DNA of 64,000 nt from Pedobacter sp. ASV28 (GTDB lineage Bacteria > Bacteroidota > Bacteroidia > Sphingobacteriales > Sphingobacteriaceae). The notes below the pieces were generated by a model. The model did not search any database, was not told the origin of the DNA, and was given only the letters and a program-made list of their open reading frames with translations. Numbering within the stretch: position 1 is the first letter of the stretch; the number at the start of each line of letters is the position of its first letter. The position numbers and the translations under genes are program-made. The stretch is from the NCBI RefSeq assembly GCF_016428855.1, contig NZ_JAELTN010000007.1:1-64000 (forward strand), in the 5' to 3' direction. Positions 27,161 through 36,365 of this stretch are shown one piece after another.

Positions 27161-28204
27161 ATGAAAACCAAGCTGATTTATCTACTGGGGGCCGTATTAT
27201 TTGTCACTGCCTGTAAAAAGAATGATGCCACACTAGAGGTTGATGACACGCCCTATAACCCTCCCATGATTACCCCTTATACACCAGATAACGGTTTTAA
27301 AATTGTAGCTTATATGCCCAGTTATAAAGATCCAGCGACCATAGGTGATCATAAGTATAAAATGATTACGCATCTTTTTTATGCTTTTTTAAGTCCTGCT
27401 GCTACAGCCGATGGTTCTTTACAGGCATTAGGGCAACCTACAAGGTTTGAAACGCTAAAGCAAAAAGCAAAAACAAATAACGTAAAATTTGGTATTTGTA
27501 TTGGCCCGGGGGGTGGCGTTACAGAAAATACTTTTTTGAATATTGCCAAATCAGCTACAGCAAGAGCAAATTTTGTGAAAAATATTGTCGCTTTTGCCAG
27601 AAATAATGAACTTGCAGGTGTAGATATTGATTGGGAATATCCACGGGAAGATAATGGCGGATCAGAATCTTTTAATTTGCTGATGAAAGAACTTTCCTAT
27701 GAATTGCACAAAATTGGTAAATTTTTGAGCGCAGCAGTTACCCCAGCAGTTTATCAATCTAGTAATGGTGATGCTATCCTTGTCGAGACTTATCAATACA
27801 TCGACTTTTTTAATATTATGCAATATGATGGAGCGAATTACGATACTGCTGAGCCTTTGAATCACGCTTCTTATAAAATGAGCGTGGCGAGCCTTGATTA
27901 TTGGTTTAATAGGAATTTGCCCAAGAACAAAGCTATTGTAGGTATTCCTTTATATGGTAGAAGCAGTACAGGAACTTTAAAAAGCTATAGGGACATAGAG
28001 GCATCGGGTGCAGATATTAATCTCAATTTAGCCACGGTTGAGGGCATCAATTACGGTTATAATGGTGTGCTTTTGGTAAAGCAAAAGGCACAGCTGGCCA
28101 AAGACAGGGCAAACGGTATTATGTTTTGGGAGTTTTCGCACGATTCCAACAATAACAATTCACTTATAAAATCAGCTAACGATCAGTTAGGCAGAACCTA
28201 TTAA
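27161..28204 (+). CDS. Glycoside hydrolase family 18 lipoprotein (chitinase-like)
   Basis: The 347-residue protein carries a lipoprotein signal (VLFVTACKK, Cys near 18). A GH18 TIM barrel follows: IVAYMPSYK, the strand HLFYAFLSP, and the catalytic strand LAGVDIDWEYP. In GH18 the motif is DxxDxDxE; here the catalytic Glu and two Asp are kept but the first Asp is replaced by Ala. FFNIMQYD and GIMFWEFSHDS follow as later barrel strands. The substrate is probably a beta-GlcNAc polymer. Its TAA overlaps the ATG of the next gene (TAATG), indicating translational coupling. Confidence 0.88.
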   Translation: MKTKLIYLLGAVLFVTACKKNDATLEVDDTPYNPPMITPYTPDNGFKIVAYMPSYKDPATIGDHKYKMITHLFYAFLSPAATADGSLQALGQPTRFETLKQKAKTNNVKFGICIGPGGGVTENTFLNIAKSATARANFVKNIVAFARNNELAGVDIDWEYPREDNGGSESFNLLMKELSYELHKIGKFLSAAVTPAVYQSSNGDAILVETYQYIDFFNIMQYDGANYDTAEPLNHASYKMSVASLDYWFNRNLPKNKAIVGIPLYGRSSTGTLKSYRDIEASGADINLNLATVEGINYGYNGVLLVKQKAQLAKDRANGIMFWEFSHDSNNNNSLIKSANDQLGRTY

Positions 28205-29259
28205 TGGATAAAGAAGATAAATTTAGACACCTTGAGCATGGGCTATCATCCAAAATCGAAGTTGATCATCAACAGTTTTTATACTTTGGGGGAACGGCAT
28301 ACTTAAGTATACCTCAGCACAAAAAATTTATTTCATTATTTATTGAGGGTATCGATAAATATGGACTAAATAATGGAACAAGCAGAGGGAATAATATTCA
28401 ATTAGGAATTTATGAGGAGGTAGAACAGTATGCAGCCTCAAAATATAACGTAGAAGCAGCGCTTATTACTTCGAGTGGTTATCTGGCTGCTAAACTGACC
28501 ATAGCTGCATTGGCCAATGAAGGCGAGATTCGCTATGCGCCTGATACCCACCCTGCGCTTTGGGGACCAGAAAAGCCAGTGGTGTTAGAGTCTAGTTTTG
28601 ATGATTGGGCAGTTAATACTGTTAAAGAGATCAATGAAAGTTCTTCCAATAAATGGGTGCTGATCAGTAATTCTATGAATAACCTATTTCCGAAAAGCTA
28701 TGACTTTTCATTTATTGACCAGATTGAAAAGAATAAAAAAATCATATTGATTATTGATGATTCGCATGGGATAGGGATTCTTAATAAAGGAAAGAGCGTG
28801 TTACCAAGTATTCCTAAACTTCCACAAGTTGAAATTGTAGTGGTGGCTTCTATGGCAAAAGCCCTGGGTGTTGATGCTGGAATAGTTTTCGGATCAAAAT
28901 GTATCATCGAAAACCTTAAACAACGAAATGAATTTAATGGGGCATCGCCCTCTTCTGCTGCTGGTCTTTATGCCTTTATGCATGCTGAACATATTTATAA
29001 AGAAGAATATCATCGGCTGCAGAAGAATATTGATTTTTTTGCCAACAAGATAGATCTTGGAGAAGATTGGTGCTATGAACCGGGTTTCCCCGTATTTCTT
29101 TATCGAAACGAAGGCTTGGCCACCAAACTATTGCCACATCACATTTTAATTTCTTCATTTCCTTATCCAGACAAAAATGGGAGAATCATCGATCGTATTG
29201 TTTTAAGTAGCTGGCACAGTAAGGCAGATCTATCTCATTTAATAAAAGCGTTGAATTAA
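28204..29259 (+). CDS. PLP-dependent alpha-oxoamine synthase-like enzyme (AONS/KBL/SPT fold)
   Basis: A 351-residue fold-type I PLP enzyme. Motifs: ALITSSGYLAAKLTI, the aspartate that holds the pyridine nitrogen in IIDDSHGIGIL, and the PLP lysine in VASMAKALGVDAGIVF. Such enzymes condense an acyl-CoA with an amino acid (BioF, Kbl, serine palmitoyltransferase). No biotin genes are nearby, and it is about 30-50 residues shorter than BioF, so the substrate is open. It is translationally coupled to an exported GH18 lipoprotein and followed by an exported histidine phosphatase, an unusual setting. Confidence 0.75.
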   Translation: MDKEDKFRHLEHGLSSKIEVDHQQFLYFGGTAYLSIPQHKKFISLFIEGIDKYGLNNGTSRGNNIQLGIYEEVEQYAASKYNVEAALITSSGYLAAKLTIAALANEGEIRYAPDTHPALWGPEKPVVLESSFDDWAVNTVKEINESSSNKWVLISNSMNNLFPKSYDFSFIDQIEKNKKIILIIDDSHGIGILNKGKSVLPSIPKLPQVEIVVVASMAKALGVDAGIVFGSKCIIENLKQRNEFNGASPSSAAGLYAFMHAEHIYKEEYHRLQKNIDFFANKIDLGEDWCYEPGFPVFLYRNEGLATKLLPHHILISSFPYPDKNGRIIDRIVLSSWHSKADLSHLIKALN

Positions 29260-29270
29260 CAAATCAGATC

Positions 29271-29795
29271 ATGAGTAAAAGAATTTTTTTAGTTTTCTTA
29301 TTATTTTCATTGGCACAGGTCAATTTACAAGCGCAGAAAAGCCTTAAGGTTTGGATAGTAAGGCATGCTGAAAAGGATACGAGCGATGTAAAGGATAAAG
29401 ATCCAGATTTGTCCATGCAGGGTAAGCAAAGGGCAGAGGCCCTAATGAAGCTTTTAAAAGGGCAAAAAATCGATTCGATTTTTTCTACTAATTATAAGCG
29501 GACGAAGCTTACTGGCTTTCCATTGGCCGATAAAATAGGAATTACGATCAAGACCTATTCGCCAAGCCAGAAAGCTGAATTGGTCAAAAATTTAAAGATG
29601 AATGCAGCAGGAAAGCACATCCTCATTGTAGGGCATTCCAATACGATTCTAGAGCTTATTGAGGCTTTTGGTGCCCAAAGGCCCCTAGCTCAAATAAAAG
29701 ATGATGAATATGGCTATATATTCTTATTGACTATTAAGGGAGATAAGGTAGATGTAAAAGTGGATAAATATGGAGCAAAAGTGGGGGTAGAATAA
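29271..29795 (+). CDS. Exported histidine phosphatase family protein (SixA/PGM-like)
   Basis: A 174-residue protein with a signal peptide (ending LQAQ near 21). The phosphohistidine motif is VRHAEKDTSD (His and Arg of RHG, with Ala for Gly), followed by SIFSTNYKRTKLTG (second Arg) and LIVGHSNTI (second His). The family removes phosphate from sugars or proteins. It begins 11 bases after the PLP enzyme gene and is the last gene of the GH18-PLP cluster. Confidence 0.85.
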   Translation: MSKRIFLVFLLFSLAQVNLQAQKSLKVWIVRHAEKDTSDVKDKDPDLSMQGKQRAEALMKLLKGQKIDSIFSTNYKRTKLTGFPLADKIGITIKTYSPSQKAELVKNLKMNAAGKHILIVGHSNTILELIEAFGAQRPLAQIKDDEYGYIFLLTIKGDKVDVKVDKYGAKVGVE

Positions 29796-29799
29796 CCAA

Positions 29800-30483
29800 T
29801 TATAGCCGTTCAAATGGAATATCCATTAGGTCATAATCCTGCCATCCGTTAAAATCAAAATGCCACCATTCATTGTAAATGACCTTAAAGCCGTGCGCTT
29901 GCATGGTATTGATTAAAAAATCCCTGTTTTTGATAATCTCTGGAGGGAGTTTATCATAACGTGAAGCAGCCGCCTCCTCAAAACTGTCATAGGGAGTTGG
30001 CATAGGAACATCTTTTCCCGTTTTGAGGTCAATCATCGTTAAATCTATGGCACAGCCCCTGTTATGTTTGGAGCCTTTGTTGGGATTGGCCACAAATTCC
30101 TTATTACTAGCTTTCTCATAAAAAGAAAGTGTTACGGCATAGGGCCTGTAACCATCAAATATTTTTAGACCATAACCTTTTTTACTAAGGGCCGCTTGTA
30201 TCTGTTTTAATTGTTCCACCACAGGCTTACGGGCGAAAGCACGTGCCTGTTTATACATGGCCTGTTTCATGAAATTGTTTTTGGTGGCATAACGTACATC
30301 CAGTACAATGGAGGGAATGGCTTTTTTAATATCTACCAGTTCATTATTTGGATTTTTGGCAATAGCACTCTGATAAGCCTTATAATTATTGGTTATTTTT
30401 AATCCAAAAGGATTTTGAGCATTCTTTTGTGCGCACGAACTTAGGTAGGAAATTAAAAGTAGAACGACAAATAAATTCTTCAT
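29800..30483 (-). CDS. D-Ala-D-Ala dipeptidase (M15D, VanX/DdpX-like)
   Basis: The 227-residue lipoprotein (SYLSSCAQ, lipid Cys near 17) shows the M15D zinc site: LDVRYATKNNF, IFDGYRPY, SKHNRGCAID (His and Asp ligands) and NEWWHFDF (catalytic Glu, third ligand His). These enzymes cleave D-Ala-D-Ala released from or destined for peptidoglycan. No van resistance genes accompany it, so a role in D-Ala salvage is more likely than glycopeptide resistance. It lies five bases downstream of the alanine dehydrogenase gene. Confidence 0.9.
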   Translation of the reverse strand: MKNLFVVLLLISYLSSCAQKNAQNPFGLKITNNYKAYQSAIAKNPNNELVDIKKAIPSIVLDVRYATKNNFMKQAMYKQARAFARKPVVEQLKQIQAALSKKGYGLKIFDGYRPYAVTLSFYEKASNKEFVANPNKGSKHNRGCAIDLTMIDLKTGKDVPMPTPYDSFEEAAASRYDKLPPEIIKNRDFLINTMQAHGFKVIYNEWWHFDFNGWQDYDLMDIPFERL

Positions 30484-30488
30484 AATGT

Positions 30489-31715
30489 CTATTGATTGGA
30501 TAATACTAATAGCTCCAGGTCTTTGTGCGGAAGGTTATACATATTGGCCAGGTCCTTGTTGGTCAAGTGGCCTTGATAACAATATAAGCCTTCTCTGATG
30601 CCAGGTTTATTCCAAACCATATTCATCAGTCCACCCATGTCGCCAATGTCAACTAAAATGGGCGCAAAAATATTGGTTAGTGCATAAGAGGCCGTTCTAG
30701 GTACACGTGAAGCAATGTTAGGTACGCAATAATGGATCACTTCATGTTTCACAAAGACAGGTTCTTTGTGGCTGGTTACCTGAGAGGTTTCAAAACATCC
30801 GCCCTGGTCTATGCTTACATCGACAACAACGGAGTGGGGTTTCATTCTTGATACGGTTTCTTCCATAACCACACAAGGGCTGCGGCCATGATCAGAACGG
30901 ATGGCGCCAATGACCACATCGCAAGTTGTAATGGCCTTAGCCAGTACAATGGGCTGCATTACCGAAGTAAAAACCCTGCTGCCCAAGTTATTCTGTAATC
31001 GTCTTAATTTAAATATGGAGCTGTCAAAAACTTTGACTTCGGCACCCAATGACAGGGCTGTTCTGGCGGCATATTCCCCTACGGTGCCGGCACCAAGAAT
31101 TACGATTTCGGTTGGTGGTACGCCTGTAAACCCTCCGAGCATTAATCCCTTGCCACCAAAGGCACTGCTTAGGTATTCGGCGGCGATAAAAATGGAAGTG
31201 GCTCCCACAATCTCGCCCATAGCCCGTACCACGCTTAACACATTTCCTTCATCACGCAAGTTTTCGAAACAAAGGGCATTGATTTTCTTATTAAGCAATG
31301 CCTTTAATGTATCTACCTTTAAAGTTCCAATTTGCAGAGCAGAAATAAGTGTTTGCCCCTTGTGCATCATGGCGATTTCGTTTAGGCTAGGCGGGGCAAT
31401 CTTCACAATAATATCTGCGGCCCACACATCTTTTTTGTTGAAAGAGATCTGCGCACCTTGCTCACTGTAATCTTTGTCGCTAAAGTTTGCTCCATCGCCA
31501 GCCCCAGTTTCCAAAATTACCTTATGGCCATTGTTAACCAATAAGGCAACTGAAAGTGGAGTTAAGGCTATCCTGCGTTCTTGAAAAGAAGATTCTTTGG
31601 GTATGCCTATAAATAGATCGTTGCTTTTCTTTCCTGTTGCTAATACTGCTTCTTGGGTTTGAAATAAGCCCCTTTGAGCAATGGCAGCCATTTCGTCGCG
31701 TAATCCTGTAGCCAT
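30489..31715 (-). CDS. ald: Alanine dehydrogenase / PNT-like dehydrogenase
   Basis: A 408-residue NAD-dependent dehydrogenase of the alanine dehydrogenase/transhydrogenase-alpha family, which interconverts L-alanine and pyruvate plus ammonia. It has IGIPKESSFQERRIALTP (substrate-binding Arg/Lys region), VKIAPPS, and the Rossmann motif VILGAGTVGEYAARTALSLG. The Bacteroidota-type N-terminal extension of about 35 residues is present. The D-Ala-D-Ala dipeptidase gene follows after five bases, which suggests a shared alanine-recycling role. Confidence 0.85.
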   Translation of the reverse strand: MATGLRDEMAAIAQRGLFQTQEAVLATGKKSNDLFIGIPKESSFQERRIALTPLSVALLVNNGHKVILETGAGDGANFSDKDYSEQGAQISFNKKDVWAADIIVKIAPPSLNEIAMMHKGQTLISALQIGTLKVDTLKALLNKKINALCFENLRDEGNVLSVVRAMGEIVGATSIFIAAEYLSSAFGGKGLMLGGFTGVPPTEIVILGAGTVGEYAARTALSLGAEVKVFDSSIFKLRRLQNNLGSRVFTSVMQPIVLAKAITTCDVVIGAIRSDHGRSPCVVMEETVSRMKPHSVVVDVSIDQGGCFETSQVTSHKEPVFVKHEVIHYCVPNIASRVPRTASYALTNIFAPILVDIGDMGGLMNMVWNKPGIREGLYCYQGHLTNKDLANMYNLPHKDLELLVLSNQ

Positions 31716-31885
31716 GTATTTATGGTAGTTTAGAGCTTTGAAGATACGAAAAATCTATCTTAATCAACAGGTTTATCGTTCTTTTTTGACCATTGGCAAC
31801 AACATAAACGAAAGATTCCTTGGGGCAACCATCAAGAAAGATGCATTAAAACAACAAGCTCGGCTAAAAAAACCAAACTTTAAAC

Positions 31886-32308
31886 TTACTCATTGATCTC
31901 AATGAACTCGAATATCCGTTGTTCGGATCCTGTAATAGTGATTTTAACTTTTATATAATCCTCGGGTAAAAGCTCTTCTATTTTTTCCGGCCATTCTACC
32001 AAACAGAAACAGTTGCTGTAAAAATATTCTTCATAACCAATATCATAGGCCTCCTGTAGGTTTTTAAGTCTATAAAAATCGAAGTGGTAAACAGGTCCTT
32101 TCGGGCTTTCATATTCATTTACGATAGAGAATGTAGGGCTGCTTACTACATCAGTAATGCCCAAAGCTTCACAAAAGGCTTTGATAAAGGTTGTTTTTCC
32201 TGCTGCCATTTCTCCTTCAAACACAAAAAAACGATGTGTTTTGGCAAAATCCAATAACTTTTTCGCGGCCATTGGAAGTTGGGCTATCCCATTAATTTCT
32301 ACTTGCAT
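31886..32308 (-). CDS. tsaE: tRNA threonylcarbamoyladenosine biosynthesis ATPase TsaE
   Basis: TsaE works with TsaB and TsaD to place t6A at position 37 of ANN-decoding tRNAs. The 140-residue protein has the Walker A FEGEMAAGKT (residues 30-39; Met-Ala in place of the common Leu-Gly), SSPTFSIVNEY, HFDFYRL and LVEWPEKI, all characteristic. It lies three bases after porX. Confidence 0.95.
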   Translation of the reverse strand: MQVEINGIAQLPMAAKKLLDFAKTHRFFVFEGEMAAGKTTFIKAFCEALGITDVVSSPTFSIVNEYESPKGPVYHFDFYRLKNLQEAYDIGYEEYFYSNCFCLVEWPEKIEELLPEDYIKVKITITGSEQRIFEFIEINE

Positions 32309-32311
32309 GAA

Positions 32312-33865
32312 TTATTTAGAGCTGTAAGTCACTATAGGAATGATCATTTCTTCCATTGAAATGCCTCCATGTTGAAAAGTTTCGTTATAGTAGTTCACAA
32401 ATTGGTTATAGTTGTTCTGATAAACAAAATACTGGTCTTCTTTTGCAAAGATATAGTTCGAGCTGATATTTATCTTAGGCAGTTTAGCCTCGTGTGGATT
32501 TTTAATCAGAAAAACTTCTTTAGGATTATAGTTTAGGTTTTTGCCCTGCTTATAACGCAAATTCGTGTTTGTGCTTCTATCGCCAATTACCTTGCTTGGG
32601 TTTTTTACGCGGATAGTTCCATGATCGGTTGTAATAATAAGTTTGATGCGTTTCTGCGATAACTTCTTAATCAGCTCTAACAATGGAGAGTGTTCAAACC
32701 AAGATAGCGTTAATGATCGGTAAGCAGCATCATCGTTTGCCAGTTCTCTGATCATCTGCATATCGGTTCTGGCATGAGAGAGCATATCCACAAAATTGAA
32801 AACAATGGCGTTAAAATCATTATGCATGAGGTTGTTCGCTTGGTCAAGCAAGTCTTTGCCTTGATCAAAAGTTAAAATTTTATGGTAGCTGAACTTACAG
32901 TCCTTTCTAAGACTTCGTTTGATCTGATCGTCTAAAAAAGTCTCTTCATGCAAGTTTTTTCCCCCCTCATCATCATCATTTTGCCATAACGAAGGAAAAC
33001 GTTTTTCCATATCCAAAGGCATCAGCCCAGAAAAAATGGCATTTCTTGCGTATTGGGTAGCTGTTGGTAAAATGCTCGAATAAGTATCTTCTTCTTCCAG
33101 ACGGAAATATTCGGTGATTAAGGGATTGATGACTTTCCACTGGTCATACCTGAGGTTGTCGATAAGGATAAAAAAGACTGGAGTTGTGCTATTGATCAAC
33201 GGAAAAACCTTCTTTTTTAACAGCTCATTGGAAAATAAGGGAGCTGGACCTCGCCCGTTTACCCAATCTAGATAATGGTCTTCCACAAATTTCGAAAATT
33301 GCGTATTCGCTTCAGACTTTTGCATAGTTAAAATTTCATGCATCTGCGGATCATCCAATTTTTCAAGCTCTAACTCCCAAAACACCAATTTTTTATAGAC
33401 CTCAACCCATTCATCATAAGTTAATTTGTCATTAAGCGTCATGCCTAGGCGTCTGAAATCCTGCTGATAGGCAGAAGATGTTTTCTCACTAACCAAACGC
33501 TTATTGTCAATTAATTTTTTGATCGTTAATAAAACTTGTTTTGGGTTAACCGGTTTGATCAGATAATCATCAATTTTAGATCCAATGGCGTCTTCCATCA
33601 GATTTTCTTCCTCGCTTTTGGTAATTAGCACCACAGGGACGTCAGAACGAATGTTCTTAATGGCCGATAAGGTCTCCAATCCGCTTAGTCCGGGCATATT
33701 CTCATCTAAAAACACCAAGTCAAAATGTTCTTTTCCAAAAGCCTCTAGGGCATCATTTCCATTGGTAAATGTGCTCACCTGATATCCTTTCTCGTTCAAC
33801 AATAAAATATGTGGTTTTAGGAGGTTGATTTCGTCGTCGGCCCATAAGATTTTGGTTTCCTGCAT
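32312..33865 (-). CDS. porX: PorX-type response regulator with PglZ phosphatase domain
   Basis: PorX, with the sensor kinase PorY, controls type IX secretion genes in Bacteroidota. The 517-residue protein has a receiver domain (residues 1-125: acidic pocket WADDE, phospho-acceptor Asp54 in VFLDENMPG, KPVNP). A helical linker follows, then a PglZ alkaline-phosphatase-superfamily domain: IDNLRYDQWKVI, SILPTATQYARNAIFSG (nucleophile Thr region), FNFVDMLSHAR and ITTDHGTIRV (zinc-binding Asp-His). No kinase gene is adjacent. A T9SS cargo gene lies at 57576 in this window. Confidence 0.92.
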   Translation of the reverse strand: MQETKILWADDEINLLKPHILLLNEKGYQVSTFTNGNDALEAFGKEHFDLVFLDENMPGLSGLETLSAIKNIRSDVPVVLITKSEEENLMEDAIGSKIDDYLIKPVNPKQVLLTIKKLIDNKRLVSEKTSSAYQQDFRRLGMTLNDKLTYDEWVEVYKKLVFWELELEKLDDPQMHEILTMQKSEANTQFSKFVEDHYLDWVNGRGPAPLFSNELLKKKVFPLINSTTPVFFILIDNLRYDQWKVINPLITEYFRLEEEDTYSSILPTATQYARNAIFSGLMPLDMEKRFPSLWQNDDDEGGKNLHEETFLDDQIKRSLRKDCKFSYHKILTFDQGKDLLDQANNLMHNDFNAIVFNFVDMLSHARTDMQMIRELANDDAAYRSLTLSWFEHSPLLELIKKLSQKRIKLIITTDHGTIRVKNPSKVIGDRSTNTNLRYKQGKNLNYNPKEVFLIKNPHEAKLPKINISSNYIFAKEDQYFVYQNNYNQFVNYYNETFQHGGISMEEMIIPIVTYSSK

Positions 33866-33967
33866 TTTGTATCTTTTTTGTGTAAATTAAAATATTAAAT
33901 AAGCCGATGGCTTTTTTACTGTCGATAAATTTAGCAATTTTTGTACCGTATAATTTATATTTAAGAT

Positions 33968-35191
33968 TTGAACAAAAAGAAAATCGTCAACGACCCGGTT
34001 TATGGGTTTATTAATATACCTTCAGCATTTGTTTTTGATCTCATTTCGCATCCTTATTTTCAGCGCTTAAGATACATCAAGCAGTTGGGAATGACGCATT
34101 TGGTATATCCCGGAGCCCTGCATACCAGGTTTCATCATGCCTTGGGCGCTATGCACCTGATGAGTTTAGCCATAGAAGTGTTAAAAAATAAAGGACATCA
34201 GATTAGTGAGGAAGAAGAAGAGGCGGCCACTATAGCAATTTTGCTACATGACATAGGGCATGGTCCTTTTTCCCATGCTCTTGAATATACAATTGCCCGT
34301 GGAATAAAACATGAAGATATTTCTTCTTTGATGATGGACAAGCTAAATGAAGAGTTTGGCGGCCGATTGACAAAAGCCATCAACATGTTCAAAGGCCATT
34401 ATCCCCGCAAGTTTTTTTACCAGTTGATCTCGGGCCAGGTTGACCTAGATAGGATGGATTACCTAAATCGAGACAGCTTCTTTACGGGCGTAAGCGAGGG
34501 CGTGATCAGTTTCGATCGCATTATAAAGATGTTTAACGTAGTTGACGATCAACTCGTTGTGGAAGAAAAAGGAATTTACTCTGTAGAGAAGTTTCTAATT
34601 GCACGAAGATTGATGTACTGGCAGGTTTATCTACATAAAACCGTTATTGCCGCAGAATTATTGCTGGTGAAAATTTTGGAAAGGGCAAAGGAGCTTTCTA
34701 CAAGTGGGACTACGCTGTTTGCCACACCTGCACTTCAACATTTTCTAAAACATGATATCACCGAGCTCAATTTTTTTGAAAGCGAATATCATTTGCAGCA
34801 ATTTTCAAAACTTGATGACCAGGATATCTACGCGTCGGTAAAGGTTTGGGCTGATAGCGACGATCCGATATTGGCAAAACTTTGCAAAATGCTGAACTCA
34901 AGAAAATTGTATAAGGTAGAAATTAGCAATGATGCTCCCGATTTGCAGCGATTCGAACGATTGGCTTTTCAAACTGGGGTTGCTTTAGGCGTTGACGATG
35001 ATGATTTATCATATTTTGTATTTACAGACACGATAAAGAACAGGGCATACAATGCGGCGAGTAGCAACATTAATATTTTAATGAAAAATAATACGCTGTC
35101 GGATATCGCTAAAGCATCTGATCTTTCGAACCTCGAGTCGTTAGATAAAACGGTAGAAAAGCATATTCTATGTTATGTTAGAGATATTTAG
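33968..35191 (+). CDS. HD-domain phosphohydrolase (dGTPase-like)
   Basis: A 407-residue HD-superfamily protein: PYFQRLRYIKQLG, the first metal His in HTRFHHALG, HD in LLHDIGHGPFSHALE, and the fourth ligand Asp in QVDLDRMDYLNRDSF. This is the SAMHD1/dGTPase-like branch, probably hydrolysing dNTPs or related nucleotides. The only suitable start is TTG at 33968; the next in-frame ATG is far inside the domain. It diverges from porX and precedes lpxD by 103 bases. Confidence 0.85.
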   Translation: MNKKKIVNDPVYGFINIPSAFVFDLISHPYFQRLRYIKQLGMTHLVYPGALHTRFHHALGAMHLMSLAIEVLKNKGHQISEEEEEAATIAILLHDIGHGPFSHALEYTIARGIKHEDISSLMMDKLNEEFGGRLTKAINMFKGHYPRKFFYQLISGQVDLDRMDYLNRDSFFTGVSEGVISFDRIIKMFNVVDDQLVVEEKGIYSVEKFLIARRLMYWQVYLHKTVIAAELLLVKILERAKELSTSGTTLFATPALQHFLKHDITELNFFESEYHLQQFSKLDDQDIYASVKVWADSDDPILAKLCKMLNSRKLYKVEISNDAPDLQRFERLAFQTGVALGVDDDDLSYFVFTDTIKNRAYNAASSNINILMKNNTLSDIAKASDLSNLESLDKTVEKHILCYVRDI

Positions 35192-35260
35192 CACTTTTTA
35201 ACAAAATAATGATATGTTTTTCTCGTTAATTCGTCTTACCAAATACCTAAGATTGATTAT

Positions 35261-35290
35261 TTGTTCATATCAATTTAACATTTAACTTTG
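35261..35290 (+). promoter_or_regulatory. Candidate lpxD promoter abutting the start codon
   Basis: TTG (35261-35263), a 19-base spacer and TAACTTTG (35283-35290) fit TTG-N17-20-TAnnTTTG perfectly. The lpxD ATG begins only five bases later, so a transcript from here would start at or within the start codon. See the finding on a possible leaderless mRNA. Confidence 0.55.
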
Positions 35291-35294
35291 TAAA

Positions 35295-36365
35295 ATGCAA
35301 TTTACTGCCAAGCAGATAGGCGAATTTTTAAATGGGACCATTGAAGGCGACGAAACCGCTCAGGTTAGTGTGCTTTCTAAAATAGAAGATGGCACTGCTG
35401 GCTCTCTTTGCTTTTTGTCAAATCCTAAATACGAAAGCTATCTATATAAAACAGAAGCATCGATCGTTATAGTTTCGAAAGACTTCGAGCCATCTCAACC
35501 CGTTAAAAGCACTTTGGTTAGGGTCAAAGATCCTTATAGTGCTTTTTCTATATTGCTGGAAAAATACAATGAGGCAGTTAACTTGGGAAAGCAGGAAACG
35601 GGAATACAGCAGCCATCGTTTATACATCCTAGTGCAAAAATTGGGCATAATGTTTTTATTGGGGCATTCTGTTGCATAGAGGAGAATGTTGTTATTGGAG
35701 ATAACTGCAAGGTTTATCCCCAGACTTATGTAGGGGCTGGCAGTAAACTGGGCAATGATTGTATCATTCATCCAGGCGTAAAAATATATAAGCATTCTAT
35801 TGTAGGAAATAGGGTGATTATCCACTCAAATACCGTTATTGGAAGTGATGGATTTGGTTTTGCCCCACAATCAGACGGCTCATATAATAAAATTGCACAG
35901 ATAGGAAATGTAGTGATCGAAGATGATGTGGAGGTTGGGGCAAACACAACTATCGATAGGGCGACCATGGGGTCTACCTATGTGCGTAAGGGAGCAAAAT
36001 TAGATAACCTGATACAGATTGCCCATAATGTTGACGTGGGCGCCCACTCGGTTGTGGCGGCACAAACGGGCATTTCGGGAAGTACGAAACTGGGCGAAAA
36101 TTCTGTTATTGGCGGACAAGTAGGCATTGCAGGACATCTTACCTTGGGAAAAGGTACCCAGGTAGGCGCACAGGCAGGGATCAATTTTGATACCGAGGAA
36201 AACAAACAGTGGCATGGTAGTCCAGCGCAACCTTTAAAGGAGTGGATGCGGGCGACTGTAATATTTAAAAAGTTGCCAGATATGGATAGAAAGGTTCGGG
36301 AACTTGAAGCTAAAATAGCAGAGCTTACCGCTGTGATAGAAAAAATGACAACAACACAAACATGA
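35295..36365 (+). CDS. lpxD: UDP-3-O-(3-hydroxyacyl)glucosamine N-acyltransferase
   Basis: LpxD adds the second acyl chain in lipid A synthesis. The 356-residue protein has the N-terminal uridine-binding domain ([28 protein letters not shown]), the left-handed beta-helix from about residue 105 to 310, the catalytic His in [14 protein letters not shown], and a C-terminal helix. It starts the cluster lpxD, lpxC/fabZ, lpxA, with 4-base ATGA overlaps. Confidence 0.97.
   Translation: MQFTAKQIGEFLNGTIEGDETAQVSVLSKIEDGTAGSLCFLSNPKYESYLYKTEASIVIVSKDFEPSQPVKSTLVRVKDPYSAFSILLEKYNEAVNLGKQETGIQQPSFIHPSAKIGHNVFIGAFCCIEENVVIGDNCKVYPQTYVGAGSKLGNDCIIHPGVKIYKHSIVGNRVIIHSNTVIGSDGFGFAPQSDGSYNKIAQIGNVVIEDDVEVGANTTIDRATMGSTYVRKGAKLDNLIQIAHNVDVGAHSVVAAQTGISGSTKLGENSVIGGQVGIAGHLTLGKGTQVGAQAGINFDTEENKQWHGSPAQPLKEWMRATVIFKKLPDMDRKVRELEAKIAELTAVIEKMTTTQT

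Noticed and set aside
29800..30483. Vancomycin resistance determinant
   Set aside because: VanX-like dipeptidases occur widely without vanHA; neither gene is present, and the neighbour is alanine dehydrogenase.
30901..31470. 189-codon plus-strand ORF opposite alanine dehydrogenase
   Set aside because: It is long, but it is the antisense of a clearly conserved gene and has no recognisable motif.
33901..33918. Small hairpin AAGCC-GAT-GGCTT followed by T residues
   Set aside because: It lies between the divergent porX and HD genes, where no terminator is expected, and the stem is only five pairs.
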